Of a DNA stretch of 64,000 bases, positions 22,917 to 34,794 are shown one piece after another. Numbering within the stretch: the first letter of the stretch is position 1; every line of letters begins with the position of its first letter. Below the pieces are notes generated by a model. That model was not told where the DNA came from and ran no database searches. It saw only the letters and a program-made list of their open reading frames with translations. The translations under genes and the position numbers were made by a program. Origin of the DNA: Proteles cristata cristata (taxonomy: Eukaryota > Chordata > Mammalia > Carnivora > Hyaenidae); NCBI GenBank assembly GCA_017311185.1, contig JAESUZ010004520.1, positions 124,001 through 188,000 on the forward strand, given 5' to 3'.

Positions 22917-23275
22917 TGAATGAACTGTTTCACCCAGTATTCATATGTTGAAGTCTTCACTCTCAGTATGACTGTATTTGGAAGTAGGGCCTAAAGAAGG
23001 TAATTCGTAAAGGACTTCATAGGGTTGAGGCCTTGATCCAGTATAATTAGTATCTTTCTAAGAAGAGAAACCAAGAAGCTCTTTTTTTTCCCCCTCTGCT
23101 ATATGAAGACTCAGCAAGAAGGCAGCTATCTATAAGCCAGAACATGAGCTCTAACCAAAAATCCAATCAGCCAGCACCTTGAACTTAGACTTCCCAGCTC
23201 CCATAACTTTGAGAGAATAAGTTTTTTCTAGTATAAAACATGCACTCTGTGGTAGACAGCCTGAAACAATTAATT
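22917..23275 (+). mobile_element. MLT2-type ERVL LTR inside the L1
   Basis: Hallmarks in order: ATTCATATGTTGAAGTC, TGTATTTGGAAGTAGGGCCT, a CTTTCTAAGAAGAGA segment, GAAGACTCAGCAAGAAGGC, CTTGAACTTAGACTTCC, TTTGAGAGAATAAG and CACTCTGTGGTAGACAGC. This is the standard MLT2 LTR order. L1 sequence lies on both sides, so it integrated after the L1. Confidence 0.75.
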
Positions 23276-23412
23276 TGAATTGCAGAGGATTTATATTCCA
23301 GAATAAAGAACTCTCACAGCTCAGTAAGAAAAGTAGCCTCAATAATGGGCAAAAAATTTGGGCAGAGCCTTTATAAAAAGAAAAAGAAAAGAAAAGAAAG
23401 AAAAGAAACACA

Positions 23413-23845
23413 GGGGCACCAGGATGGCTCAGTCAGTTAAGTGTACAGCGTCGGCTCAAGTCATGATCTTGCAGTTCATGGGTTCGAGCCCACATTGAGC
23501 TCTGTGCTTACTGCACGGAGCCTGCAGCTTGCTTCCAGTTCTGTCTCCCTCTCACTCCTCCTGTTCACAATGTACCTCTCTCAAAACCAAACAAACACTG
23601 GGGCACCTGGGTGGCTCAGTTGGTTAAAATGTCCGACTTCAGCTCAGGTCATGATCTCACGGTTCGTGGGTTCAAGACCCGCGTCGGACTCTGTGCTGAC
23701 AGCTAGCTCAGAGACTGGAGCCTGTTTCAGATTGTGTGTCTCCCTCTCTCTCTGACTCTCCCCTGCTCATGCTGTCTCTCTCTCAGAAATAAATAAAACA
23801 TTAAAAAAAATAAACACTAAAAAAATAAAAAAAGAAATAAAAAGA
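23413..23845 (+). mobile_element. CAN-SINE, host copy of a SINE-in-SINE
   Basis: The head GGGGCACCAGGATGGCTCAG and body run to about 23599. The A-rich tail resumes after 23808 (TAAACACTAAAAAAATAAA). A preceding (AAAAG)n stretch at 23377-23410 is part of the L1 target. Confidence 0.88.
23600..23807 (+). mobile_element. CAN-SINE inserted in the tail of another SINE
   Basis: It has a full-length head GGGGCACCTGGGTGGCTCAG and an AAATAAATAAAACATTAAAA tail. The flanks AAACAAACACT (23589-23599) and AAATAAACACTA (23808-23819) act as the TSD, placing the insertion in the older SINE's A-rich tail. Confidence 0.92.
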
Positions 23846-24689
23846 AATACAAATGGCCAGTTAGCACATGAAAAGACATTTAGCACCATTAGTTAAGAAG
23901 TCCAAATTAGTGCCATAGTGAGATGCCAATAACTAATCAGTAGAAAGACTTTAAAAATATTAACAATACCAAGTGATGGACAGAATGCATAACCTCAGTT
24001 TCATTCATTATTGCTGTGAATTTAAATGATATGACCACTTTAGAAAATGGCCATTTGTTACACATTTTATCATATACTTACTACATGGCTGAGCAATTCT
24101 ACTCATAGAAATTTAACGAAAAGAGAGGAAAACATATTTGTACAGAAAAACTTATATGTGAATGTTAATGGCAACTTTATTATTGCCAAAATAATGTGCA
24201 TATGTATCAATAGGTGAACAGATAAATAAAATATGCTAAATCCATGCAAAATAATATAGTTAGTAAAAAAGGAATAAACTACTTATGGATAAGTCAGAAA
24301 TATTATGAAGGAAGAAAAAAAATAAGACACAAGAAGCATGCCTTTGGATTCCATTCATGTGAAATTCTAACAATGGTAAAGGTAACTATCATGGAAGAAA
24401 AAAAAGATCGGTGGTTTCTTGGTATGATGTGAGGTGTAGGTACTGCTTATAAAAGAGTACAGATGTACTTTGGCAAAGACAGAAATATTTTATATCAATT
24501 TGGGTGATATTTATAGTGTACATTTGTCATATTTTATTAAACTGTTTAACTGGGAATTTTTGGTTTTGTTTTTAAATCACACCTTAATAAATTAATTTTA
24601 AAAGGAGAGAGTGTAATATGAAGCAGATGTGTATTTGATTTACAAGGCAATTATTGTTTCTGTTAACACATGAGACACTACCAATGTTT

Positions 24690-24889
24690 AAAAAAATTTT
24701 TTTAAGTTTATTTATCTACTTGGAGAAAGAAAGCACAAGCAGGTAGGGGCAGAGAGAGGAGAGAGAGAATCCGAAGCAGGCTCCACCCTCTCATCTCAGA
24801 GCCCGATGCAGGACTCAGTCTCATGAGCTGTGAGATCATGATCTGAGCTGAAGGCAGATGTTTAACTGACTGAGCCACCTGGGGCCCCA
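24690..24889 (-). mobile_element. CAN-SINE, reverse orientation
   Basis: The reversed head ends at the altered GGGGCCCC near 24889. The core GTGAGATCATGATCTGAGC and the T-rich tail complement at 24690-24712 are present. The TSD is not clear. Confidence 0.9.
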
Positions 24890-25942
24890 GAGACAATGCT
24901 GACATTTGCTACTCCTGTATAGGGCACCTGTTTCAAGAAGGTTGTTTCCTGGTGTACATTAGTATCCTTTTCGAATTTGGAATCAACAAATGTGTTACAT
25001 ATTTAAAAATTACATGTTTTTCTTTATATTCCTGAACCTAGCACCATTCCAGGAATAGTATAGGTACTGTAGATGTATATTTAATTAAAACTAAGACTTC
25101 GAACTGAATCATGACTTATATTTACCAATATTGAACACATATTATAACAATAACCTTCTACATATCTCAGAGGAAAACTATTTACTGGATAGTATTTCAA
25201 GCAAGTAAAATTTTAGGATAATAATGCAAGAAAATTTTGGCAAATATCATTAATTCTTTCAATATGCTACAAATTAGCTTAAAGGAACTAGTAGTAATGA
25301 ATCAGTATAATAGAAACGTTTAAAACATTGATGTAGTTTCTAGTTGGACTGAAGCTCTTACCATCAGTCAAACAGAACATCTATTTAGGTCAAGGGACAT
25401 AGCAAATAGTGTAAAGATATATTTTTTCATAGAAACTTTTAATAAAAACAATATGTAGAATTTGTTGACAGCATTTCTTGGGACTAGTAAATTCAGTTAT
25501 TCCCTTAAGATACATGTTTTTATTTGTTATGATTTTATATTCATTATCTTCTTTGATTCTAGAGGCATTTATTAAATATCTACAGTGTGTGAAGGTAATT
25601 TTATATCAATGCAAAATTATTTTATTCCTATAATAACAATTATCAGTAAATCAAATGACCCTAGAAAGAAATTTAATACACACGCATATACACAAACATA
25701 TTTCAAGATTATAATTTGGAGAAATATTTCAAAACAGAAATTTTAGTTTTAAACATAATTTGAGATTATGTAGGAAGATCATTTATTCTGTTTATTTTGT
25801 AACACATTTTCTTTTTTTGAATATGTACCACACCCACAGTACTGTGGGATTTTTTTCTCATTATGCAGTTTACAAGGGACACTAACAAATTGGAATGGTG
25901 TAAAAAAGAAAGTCACCTGTATAGCTAGTGGGAAGGAAGCTA
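24890..25942. other. Mostly unassigned AT-rich sequence with weak L2/MIR traces
   Basis: At 25020-25100, CCTGAACCTAGCACCATTCC and following bases resemble a plus-strand L2 3' end. At 25560-25650, CATTTATTAAATATCTACAG resembles an antisense MIR or L2. Both are weak. The rest is unrecognised. Confidence 0.35.
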
Positions 25943-26516
25943 TGTTGCTGATCGTCAGGTCTCCTAAAAATCACCAGAAAAAGTTGTGGATAAAGATGAA
26001 TTTATTAGACTAGCTTTAGCAAGGATGATCCAACTTGAGACCATCTTAATAGTGTCTCAAAGAAGAAAAATTAGGGGAGAATATCTATAGTGTTTTGAGG
26101 CATGGATTCGGTGATTTTAGGGTGATGAACAGGGTAGATAGGCAAAGTTTATGATGAGTTATCTTCGTATTAGTGGGCAGGGTGTGGTGGTGATCTTGAA
26201 GAGAGCTTTGATCAGCATAGTTTTCTCTTAATAAGTGAGGCATTTATATAGATTCATAGCCTTGCTTAGCACAGGAAAGAGTAAATCTCTTTTGTCTCAG
26301 AATTGGTTAGCACAGGCTCAGAATGTATATTTGTGTTAGTTCTCTATGTCAGGTGAATGACAGTTTAAAAAACGGGGGCTTTTTAGTATAAATTGCACAA
26401 TAAAATCTCCAGCTTGGAGTAAAGAGGAATGATGGTAATCTTTAGTTTCTTAAAGAAAAATCAATTGTAAAAAATTCTACAAGAGGGATTGGGCAACAGT
26501 AATAGTAGACCTGACA
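25943..26516 (-). mobile_element. Probable solo LTR, reverse orientation, family unknown
   Basis: The plus strand begins TGTTGCTGATC and ends ACCTGACA, giving TG...CA ends. On the minus strand an AATAAA lies at about 26000, some 60 bases before the end, as expected for an R/U5 boundary. No TSD could be paired and no internal retroviral sequence is adjacent. Confidence 0.4.
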
Positions 26517-26539
26517 TAGTAGCCCCAGCTTAATTTCTT

Positions 26540-26773
26540 TTTTTTTTTTTTAATTTTTTTTAATGTTTTTTTTTAATTTATTTCTAGAAGAGAGAGAGAG
26601 ACAGCGTGAGCAGGGGAGGGTCAGAGAGAGAGGGAGTCACAGACTGAAACAGGCTCCAGGCTCAGAGCTGGCAGGCAGCACAGAGCCCGACGCGGGGCTC
26701 GAACCCACGAACCGCGAGATCATGACCCAAGCGAAAGTCGGACGCTTAACCGACTAAGCCACCCAGGCGCCCC
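26540..26773 (-). mobile_element. CAN-SINE, young subfamily, reverse orientation
   Basis: Reversed head GCCACCCAGGCGCCCC ends at 26773. CpG-rich core CCCGACGCGGGGCTCGAACC and TTTCTAGAAGAGAGAG mark the young subfamily. TSD AATTTCTT is at 26532-26539 and 26774-26781. The tail complement contains two T-runs. Confidence 0.95.
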
Positions 26774-27129
26774 AATTTCTTGATGTCCTAAAGAGAAGAA
26801 AAAGTCTAACACTGCAGAAGTATAATAAATGTAAAAATTACATGGAATCAGCTACATAAATTGTAAAAGAGTGCTGTTCTGTGTTTGTGTATGTGTATGT
26901 ACTAATATAAAATCACAAATTTCAGTCATCTTTATTTAACATAGTACTTAATATAGTATTGGATATTAATAGCATTCAACATTTAACTGGTTTAAGGATT
27001 AGAATATTTTCAAAGAACTTTTGTGCCCTACAGGAAAAATAATCTTGGTATCTTTTCATATTGGGAAGTTTGACATGTTATGAGACATGTCCTCAGTGAG
27101 GATCCAGTCCTCTTTGGACTATAAGATAA

Positions 27130-27310
27130 ACCAGTGTTGGGGTAAAAAACACTTAGATTTCTGATCTCTGCTTTGACAGTTTATTCTAGCTGTGTAAACT
27201 GGAACAAGTCATTAACATCATTGACCTCAATGGCTCACTACTAAAGTCTTTCTAATAATATGAGAAAGAAATTGCATCACATATTTGAAATATGATTATA
27301 AACTAGAACA
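27130..27310 (+). mobile_element. MIR SINE
   Basis: TTATTCTAGCTGTGTAAACTG followed by AACAAGTCATTAACATCATT is the MIR 'CTAGCTGTGTGACCTTGGGCAAGTCA' segment in diverged form. The 3' half is weak. Confidence 0.6.
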
Positions 27311-27950
27311 CAATTTACAGATGAGCTAATATCATCTATTTTTTCTTCAAACTTAAAAGAAGTTCAACCTGGAGATGTCTCACTTTGTGATCTCATATCT
27401 AGCGTTGCTTAGATTTCTACATTCCATTGTTCCGAGAGTACAAATCTTTGGCTTCTTTATGTTAATATGTAAATAAATATTTAAATTGTACTTTAAATAC
27501 AAAATCATGTGGAATCTGGTTTACAGGAAAAGCATATTTCAGTAGTCCGTGTGTTTTTGTTCTTTCCTGTCCCAACAAATGTAAGCCATTGAGTTAAATA
27601 ACTCTTTTGTTTCCCAATTCCCTAAGATGGTTCAATTTGTAAAAAGTGGGAAATGTTTTCTATCACGTAAGACAATTAATTTGGATGCAGGGCTTTTCTC
27701 AGCTGAATGGGGTATGCAATGTTGTAACTATTATTGTTCTTGCTATTTCACTAAAATGAGCTATTATAAAGTCTTTGAATTGTGTTTTAGCTAGATATTC
27801 CCTGACAAATATGTATAGACCTTTTTCATATCTACATTTGTTATCTGAATAATTGTTTTCCATAACTCATAGTAACTAAAAAGATTTCTCTGCCTCATTT
27901 TCCTTGTGTCTTTAAGTTTCAATTGTATTCAAAATTGTATACAGAGAAAT
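27311..27950. other. Unassigned, repeat-free sequence
   Basis: No repeat was recognised across 640 bases. Retained unusual CpGs (AGTCCGTGTG at about 27545, ATCACGTAAG at about 27664) make it a weak candidate for conserved non-coding DNA. Confidence 0.35.
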
Positions 27951-28732
27951 TCTTTTTTTAAATTTTTATTTAAATTCAAGTTAGTAAACATACAGTATAA
28001 TATTAGTTTCAGGTATACAATTTAGTGATGCAAAACTTCCATACAACACCCAAGTTGTCATCACAGCAAGTGCTCTCCTTAATCTCCAACACCTATTTGA
28101 CCTATCCATCCACCCACCTCCCCTCTGACACCCATCACTTTGTTATCTAGAGTTAAGAATCTGTTTCTTCGTTTCGATCCCTCTCTCTTTCTGCTTTCCT
28201 TTTGTTCTTTTGTTTCTTAAATTGAGTGAAATCATATGGTATCTGTCTTTCTTGACTTATTTTGATTGGCATATTACTCTAGCTCTATCCATGTCATAAC
28301 AAATGATAAGATTTCATTCTTTTTTATGACTGATTGATATTCAATTCTGTGTGTATTTATACACATATGTATTTTATATATCTATGTATTTATACCACTT
28401 CTTTATCCATTCATTAGTTAATGGACACTTAAGCGCTTGTTTCCATGATTTGGCTATTATAGATAATCCTGCTATAAACATCTGGGTACTGGGTACATAC
28501 AGCCCTTTGATTTAGTATTTTTGTGTTTTCTTAGGTAAACACCTAGTAGTGCAATTATGGATCATAGGGTAGTTCTATTTTTAACTTTCTGAGAAACCTA
28601 ATTACTGTTTTCCGCATTGACTGTACAAGTTTGCATTCTCACCAACAGAGTGAGACGGTTCTCCTGTCTCCACATCCTCACTAGCATGTATTGTTGCTTG
28701 TATAGTTGATGTTAGCTATTATTTGACCTAAT
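27951..28732 (-). mobile_element. L1 LINE 3' end, reverse orientation, 5'-truncated
   Basis: T-rich start at 27951, then AGTTTCAGGTATACAATTTA and AGTGAAATCATATGGTATCT, the antisense 3' UTR and ORF2 end of carnivore L1. The ORF2 C-terminal part runs to about 28732. Frames are broken by stops. Confidence 0.88.
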
Positions 28733-29189
28733 TTTCTTTGGTTCTTTCCGAAGTCATGTAGACTTTCATGTCATGCATGTACAAATTTAATGCAACCGGA
28801 CTCAAGGAAACTCTTTTGCATCTCTTAGTATCCCCTCCTCTGTAAGGCTCCCCACTCTGTGCTGCTCTACCCTGAAAATTCTAGTCACCTCAGTTTCCTT
28901 GAACTCTGGTCTCTGCCTCCTCAACTCAGCAAAAGAGTCAAAACATAGGAGTTCATCCTCTGCACTGAGTCTTCGAGACCTATCCCATAACAGTCTGAGC
29001 CGTAATTGTAGAGCTCATCTCACTTGTTTCTCTTCTCTCAAGAATCACAGTCCTGTATTGGCCTTTGTCCAATGTCTTAAAACCATAGTTTACTTTTCCC
29101 CCCTCTGGCTTTTTAATTGCTTAAAGCAGGACCACATTCTTTTGGCAGGTGTTCTTTCATGAGCCAAAACATATCAGGTTGGAAGTTTC
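28733..29189. other. Possible old L1 UTR-like fragment, otherwise unassigned
   Basis: CCTGTATTGGCCTTTGTCCA followed by a TTGCTTAAAGCAGGA segment recalls UTR sequence of very old L1 elements. The 87-codon frame at 28899-29162 has no domain signature and is not called. Confidence 0.3.
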
Positions 29190-29690
29190 TGATAAAATTA
29201 AACACAGGTTAATATATGCAATAACAAAATTCTACTCATAGGTATTTACCAAAGAGAAATTAAATCATATGTCCAGGAATAGCTATACATAAATATTCAT
29301 AGCATCTTTATTTATAATAGATATAATTTTAAATAATCCCAAAGGCCACCAACTTGTGTGAATTAACACATTTTCCTAGATTATCATTTAATGGGCTGGT
29401 ACTGAGAAATATAAGGATGTATCACTGATATACACTACATTGAGGAATTTCAAAAGCATTTTGCTAAAATAAGGAGCGAGACAAAACAAGAGTGCATTCT
29501 CTATGATTCTATTCATGCGAAGTTCTAGAATGAACAAAACTAACCTACAGTGACAGAAATTAGACTGGTTGTTGCCAAGGGGATGGGATTGGGAAATTGA
29601 ACACTAAGAGCCATGAGGTATCTTTTTAGAATGGTGGAAAGTTGTCTTATCTTGATTGATACAGTGACCCCCCCAACACACACACTATAA
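29190..29690 (+). mobile_element. Old L1 LINE 3' fragment
   Basis: TTCTACTCATAGGTATTTAC, ATAAATATTCATAGCATC, TATGATTCTATTCATGCGAA and ACTGGTTGTTGCCAAGGGG follow the L1 ORF2 end and 3' UTR order. It ends in A/C-rich simple sequence. Confidence 0.75.
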
Positions 29691-30735
29691 ATTAAACACA
29701 AGTATTTTTTTTTATAAAAGATAACTTATACCATTGTTGTGGTAGTGCAGATGAAATGAAGAGTATGAATTTGGAAAATTTTAGATATTTAAATAGACAG
29801 GATTTATTGCTGGAAATGACAGTGAAAGAATGGATAAGAAGTTTTTCAAGAATAACTCCAGAGTTTCTGGCTTGGGTAGAGGTATATTCACTGATGCAGG
29901 AAATCCTGGACAAGAACGAGACGGGAAAAGCCTGAGGGTAGCAGGTAGAGGGCTGTAGTTCCACCTGAACTTGGAAGTACCTTTGATACATTCAAGTAAA
30001 GATGCCATGCAATCAGTGGATTTATAGGATTAGAACTGAGAGGTATGCATTGGAGAATCTGTATGTCCTTGGCATTTAGGAGTAATTAAACTATTAATAT
30101 ATTTCAAGATATACCTGAAAGAGTGAGAAAAGAAGTAGGCTTTCAGGAATGGTAATTTTTACTGATATTTTAAGAGAATACAGATAAAGGATATATCTAT
30201 TACCCTTTGGATTTATTCTTTGATTCAGTAGATAATTCAGTATGCCCTTTTTTTGCCAGATTCTATTTATTGTAAACACTAAAGATAAACTATAGATAAA
30301 ATAGGGTCCTACAGTTATGATCACAGATTTAGAATGAAACCAGTTTGACCCACTGTGTAATTTTTCCAACAGTTCATTCACTATTGGTACTTACTCAACA
30401 TATTCATATATTTATGTTGATTCATGATTAGGTTTCCATCACCCATATTCTAAACAACAACCAAAATTAACAGATTGGCAGCATGATTTGTAGACTATGG
30501 AATCTGGATGATATGTAAACAATATAAACATAGGGAAAGTCTATGTTATGATTAACAACAAGATTATTATTTCAAAAAGCAAAATAGTTAAGGGTAGTGA
30601 AGATGTCTTCTCTTGTCATGGACATAGCATGGTTGTTCCTAACTCTGGTCCTAACTATACAGTGAACTAAACTTTATGTTCCATCCATATTCAAAGACTC
30701 TATATACAGTCATTTACATTTCATACAGAAGCTGG

Positions 30736-30785
<50 letters not shown>

Positions 30786-31774
30786 CAGTTGCTCTGCTGA
30801 CCTTAATGTGCCGTTCTGCTCTTCCTTTGTATTGTTTTAAATAAGCGACAGGCAAATTACCAAACATTCAAATAAACTACCTTTTTACCGATTAAAGAAA
30901 AATATAGGTTTAGAAACTTAAAATCAGGATAGGGACAGGCTTATTTTCTTAGAAAAATTCAACAGCTGTCTCAGGGAAAGAATACCTCAAAGACAACCAA
31001 AAAACATAGTATGAACATTAGAATATGTAAGCATATCATTTACCTCTAGAACAGATAAATTTATTATCTCTTATGAAATAATGAACAGTTAACACAGAAA
31101 CTTTTAAAAAATGATTAAATGTTGCAATTATATTTAACAAAATAAAGTAAATGTTCATTATAGCATTAAATTAAAATTGAGACTGTTGAAGTGGCAGATA
31201 CTTTCTGCAAGCAAAATAAGAGGAGACATTCATTAATCATAGAGCCAGAGCAACAACAAATGGAAAAGACACAGACCCAACCATGCAAACTATCCTCTTC
31301 TATCAGAAAACTGTGTTCCATTGACAAACATCTCTTACCAGTTTCTTGACATATTTACAATTCTAGGTTTATTAAAAATACTTATAAAACTGTTTTAAAG
31401 AGTCAATATTGCATTCACTTATTAAGTAGTTCTAATACTTAATGTACTTTCTATAAAATAATTTCTGGTATTCAAGTAAGAGCTCCCTTAGTTTATATCT
31501 GTTCTTAAACTAAAATATATCTCACTATAATTACCATATTGACATAATTTGCATCAACATGTCAATTCATACACAGATCCTCACCCAAACACATACATTT
31601 AAAAAAAAAATGTTCCTTTGCTCCTTTAAAAAAAAAACTGTGTTGATAATGCTGTTCTTCCTTTGTGCAGTGGAAAATTACCATGCATCTCTTCCCTGAG
31701 TTTATATCCTGTCTTTCATTTGCAGAGATCATCATTTGCAACTTATTTTGCCAAGTAATCGAAAGTAGGATGAG
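29691..31774. other. Unassigned AT-rich sequence with a CA microsatellite
   Basis: No gene or transposon was recognised over 2.1 kb except the (AC)n run at 30738-30784. Confidence 0.4.
30738..30784. repeat. (AC)23 microsatellite
   Basis: A perfect dinucleotide run of about 47 bases, long enough to be highly length-variable. Confidence 0.98.
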
Positions 31775-31990
31775 GCCCTTCAGGTATAATGATAAATATC
31801 ATACGATGAAGTCAATTGCCTCTATTCAGTTCCTAGATTCATGGTCTAGTAAGCGTATGACCTTGAGTAATTATTTTAAACTTCCTAACCTCAACTTCAT
31901 TATCTGTAAAATGGAGAGAATAGCAGTAGATGGTATTATCGAGCACATATAACACGCCAGACAAAGGTCTGATGTTAATGTATTAATTCA
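31775..31990 (+). mobile_element. MIR SINE
   Basis: GGTCTAGTAAGCGTATGACC, TTGAGTAATTATTTTAAAC and CATTATCTGTAAAATGGAGA match the MIR core and its 'CTGTAAAATGGG' segment. Confidence 0.7.
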
Positions 31991-32569
31991 TTAATTCCCT
32001 CAATTACTATCACCAGCACTTAGTTTAAGATGGGAAATTTGAAAAACCAAGGAAAAAAATAATATACTCAATGTTATATACTTTGAATCAAGTTATGGTG
32101 ACTTTGTTAATCACAAATGTTAAACAGTGTCAAATTCCACAGCCCCACATAAGATTTACCACTTAGTAGAATGCCTATTCCATGGTATGAGATCCAAACA
32201 TATCTATCTTCCCATTTATCGTAAGGGATTGGTTGAATCAGATTAGTCAGCTGATGAAGTAGTAGGCATCCTCTTTGCTTTTTGCTCATGAAGCTTTCCT
32301 CTCTCAAGCTTCATATATAATCATAATGCCAAAAATATAGAATTATCAAGAGTAAAGTATTAAAGTTCATTTAGCTCTTCCTCCCAGTTCCAACCTAAAT
32401 ATAGTCATTATTAGTGATTTAAAGTGTTTTTATGTAGTTTTTTATACATTTTCTACTCACATACACATAGAAGGTCACATACAAATACCTTAATTTTATT
32501 AAGTAATTTGATCATTATACAAATGAGATTATATTATATACTCTTTAAAAAAACATTTTATTCAACATA
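31991..32569. other. Unassigned AT-rich sequence
   Basis: No gene or repeat was recognised. Confidence 0.4.
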
Positions 32570-32760
32570 TTTACATTAAAAAAAGTCAGTTCACCTATTC
32601 CTCCCATCCTCCACCCCTGCCCTTGCACCATCAGTTTGTTCTCTATGCGTTTGTTTGTTTATATATTAAAGTCCATTAGTAAGAGACATCATAAGGTATT
32701 TGTCTTTGTCTGACTTATTTCACTTAGCATAATGCCCTTGAGGTCTGTTTATATATGTAT
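32570..32760 (-). mobile_element. L1 LINE 3' UTR fragment, reverse orientation
   Basis: CACCATCAGTTTGTTCTCTA, AAGGTATTTGTCTTTGTCTG and ACTTAGCATAATGCCCTTGA are antisense L1 3' end phrases. The fragment is short and truncated at both ends. Confidence 0.8.
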
Positions 32761-33808
32761 ATACTATTTTTATCTTATTTAGATCTTATTTTGGTAAGCT
32801 GGTGTCCTGTTGATGTATAGCTTGTAGATTCTGGTGGCCTTCAGAAGCTGTACGGAGTCAATCTAGCGATGGGTAGATAAGGTGCAGCTGTGGGAAGGTG
32901 TAGGGAAGAAGATGGATCAGTCTTCAGGGCCTTGCTGGTGATGCTGTCACAGAAAAATGGGCCTTGGCTGCTGTTTGATGCCAAGTCTCTGCTGCCAAAC
33001 GCCTTTCCAGATCCCTTGGTCAAAGAAATCAGACTTTTCTTGTTTTCTTCTTTTCTTTATTGTTGTTGTTGTTGTTGTTGTCTTTGTTGATCATTTTATT
33101 GTTTGCTCATTTGTTTTCCTGTCCAGAGTTTGAGGGTTCCTGTTACCCAATTAGATATGTATGGGATATGAAAATGAAAACTATACGAGAATGAAAGAGC
33201 TGTTCCTCTTTTAGTCTTGTGGACCCTAGCCAGTTTGCCTTCATCCTTTTACTTTTCAGAGATCTTTTGTAATTATTTTTGAATTATTTCTAAGGTATTT
33301 AGTTGAATTTAGAAAGAAAGAGCAGGGGGAATTTGGTTTTACATTATCTTACCTCAGAACTGGAAGCTCATAGCATCTACTTTTAATTGTTTTTTTGGTC
33401 ATGAATGTTGCTCTTAGTTTTATTAAATCCTTTCTTCCACATCTTTTGGGTTTATTCCATTGCTCTTTTAAATGACTGACTTTAATTTCTAGCATGTTCA
33501 GTTAAATCTGGTTTTATAATAAATTTGGCATTGCAAGTTTTTATTTTGCATAGAAAACAAATGGGGTCACATCCCAGGAATTTTTATGTGCAGTGCTTTC
33601 AAAGTCTTTTTAAAAGAACAGGCTAGCTCACCAAGTGAAATGTAAGCACCGTCTTCTGTAGGTGTTGACACTGTAAAGGGAAAGCCAGCCAGGAATTCCC
33701 GTCACACTCCTTTTTCTTCCAGGAGTGGCCCTGTGACTATTACTGGCCAGTAGAGTGTGAGCAGGGGCTTTTGGGACACATCTGCCTAGTCAGTAAAAAC
33801 CTCCAGCC
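32761..33808. other. Unassigned sequence with weak gene-like and repeat-like traces
   Basis: A 66-codon frame at 32890-33090 contains AKSLLPNAFPDPLVKE, loosely like a C2-domain strand, but it runs into a (GTT)n microsatellite at 33058-33081. The segment 33705-33808 (GGAGTGGCCCTGTGACTATT) looks like an old interspersed repeat that a SINE later entered. Nothing here is firmly assignable. Confidence 0.3.
33058..33081. repeat. (TTG)n microsatellite
   Basis: Seven to eight trinucleotide units. Confidence 0.9.
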
Positions 33809-34044
33809 TGGGGCGCCTGGGTGGCTCAGTCGGTTAAGCATCTGACTTCGGCTCAGGTCATGATTTGGCGGTTCGTGGGTTCGAGCCCCACGTCAGGCTC
33901 TGTGCTGACTGCCAGCTCAGAGCCTAGAGCCTGTTTCAGTCTGTGACTCCCTCTCTCTGACCCTTCCCTGCTCGCTCTGTCTCTCTCTGTCTCTCTCTGT
34001 CTCTCTCTCTCTCTCTCAGAAATAAATAAAATATTAAAAAAAAA
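33809..34044 (+). mobile_element. CAN-SINE, young, perfect TSD
   Basis: The 14-bp TSD AAAAACCTCCAGCC is identical at 33795-33808 and 34045-34058. The CT-rich body is expanded by repeated CTCTCTGT units (33975-34018), giving a longer than usual copy. Confidence 0.97.
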
Positions 34045-34349
34045 AAAAACCTCCAGCCCATGCCAAAAAACAGTGCAGAGCCTATTAGCCCAAATTCTGA
34101 ATAACTCTTTGAAAGTTGCCTGTCTTTGTTTGTACACTCAGTACTTACTTGATAAAGAAATGAACTTCCATTCTATATATCCTTATGTCCATGTTTAGTC
34201 TATAATTTATAAAGCTTGTTGTAGACTGAATGATACCCTCATTTGCAGATGAGCTATTTAGAAGAGTCTTTCTTTAAGTTTAACTAAAATACCTAATATT
34301 TTGATTAGTACTTCAGTATTTTCTAATTACATTTATTGCATTTTAAAAA

Positions 34350-34790
34350 TATAACATTAAAATCTGCTCTTTGGGATTTATTGATATAATCTTTATGAAT
34401 CCATATACAATTACTGTTATTAATATTGCATAGGTTTTAGGGGAAAAAAGAAAAATCTATGTAACTAGAGTACATCATTTGTAATTTATCTATTAGATCA
34501 AGCTTACTAATAGACAATTTATTTAGACTGTATCCTTACTAATTTTTTTTCCACTTTTGCTATTGATTTCCAAAAGGAGTATGTTAAATTTTCCAAGTAC
34601 AGTTGATATTTGAATATTTCAATTTTGTCTATATATTTCAAAATTGGTAATGATTATTAAATACATTAAAATGCACAGATCTGATATCATTAATGTGTTT
34701 TTATCTTCAGTAACATTTTTCTCATATTCATATCCTCAAATACTATTTTATTTAATATTAACAAAGTAATACTTGCTATATTCATGGTAT
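34350..34790 (-). mobile_element. Old L1-related LINE fragment, reverse orientation
   Basis: TCTATTAGATCAAGCTTACT, AGTATGTTAAATTTTCCAAG and AATTTTGTCTATATATTTC resemble antisense L1 or HAL1 interior sequence in the expected order. It is strongly decayed and no frame remains. Confidence 0.45.
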
Positions 34791-34794
34791 TTAA

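Larger units (their letters stand above)
22645..24600 (+). mobile_element. Old L1 LINE, ORF2 C-terminus to 3' end, interrupted by an LTR and two SINEs
   Basis: Fragments in L1 order: 22645-22915 ('AAATGGTATTGGAATTTCTG' onward), 23276-23412, and 23846-24600 ('ACAAATGGCCAGTTAGCACA' to the 3' UTR and A-rich end). Intervening material is an MLT2-type LTR (22917-23275) and a SINE-in-SINE (23413-23845). The ORF2 frame is destroyed by stops. Confidence 0.8.

Noticed and set aside
23441..23755. 104-codon open frame
   Set aside because: It is a translation of two adjacent CAN-SINEs. Similar frames recur in most SINEs here.
28899..29162. 87-codon open frame
   Set aside because: Low-complexity serine/leucine content and no family match; adjacent text resembles old L1 UTR.
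30738..30784. Regularly spaced repeats considered as a CRISPR array or satellite
   Set aside because: All regular repeats in the window are microsatellites without spacers, or dispersed SINEs. A CRISPR array is also implausible in this genome.
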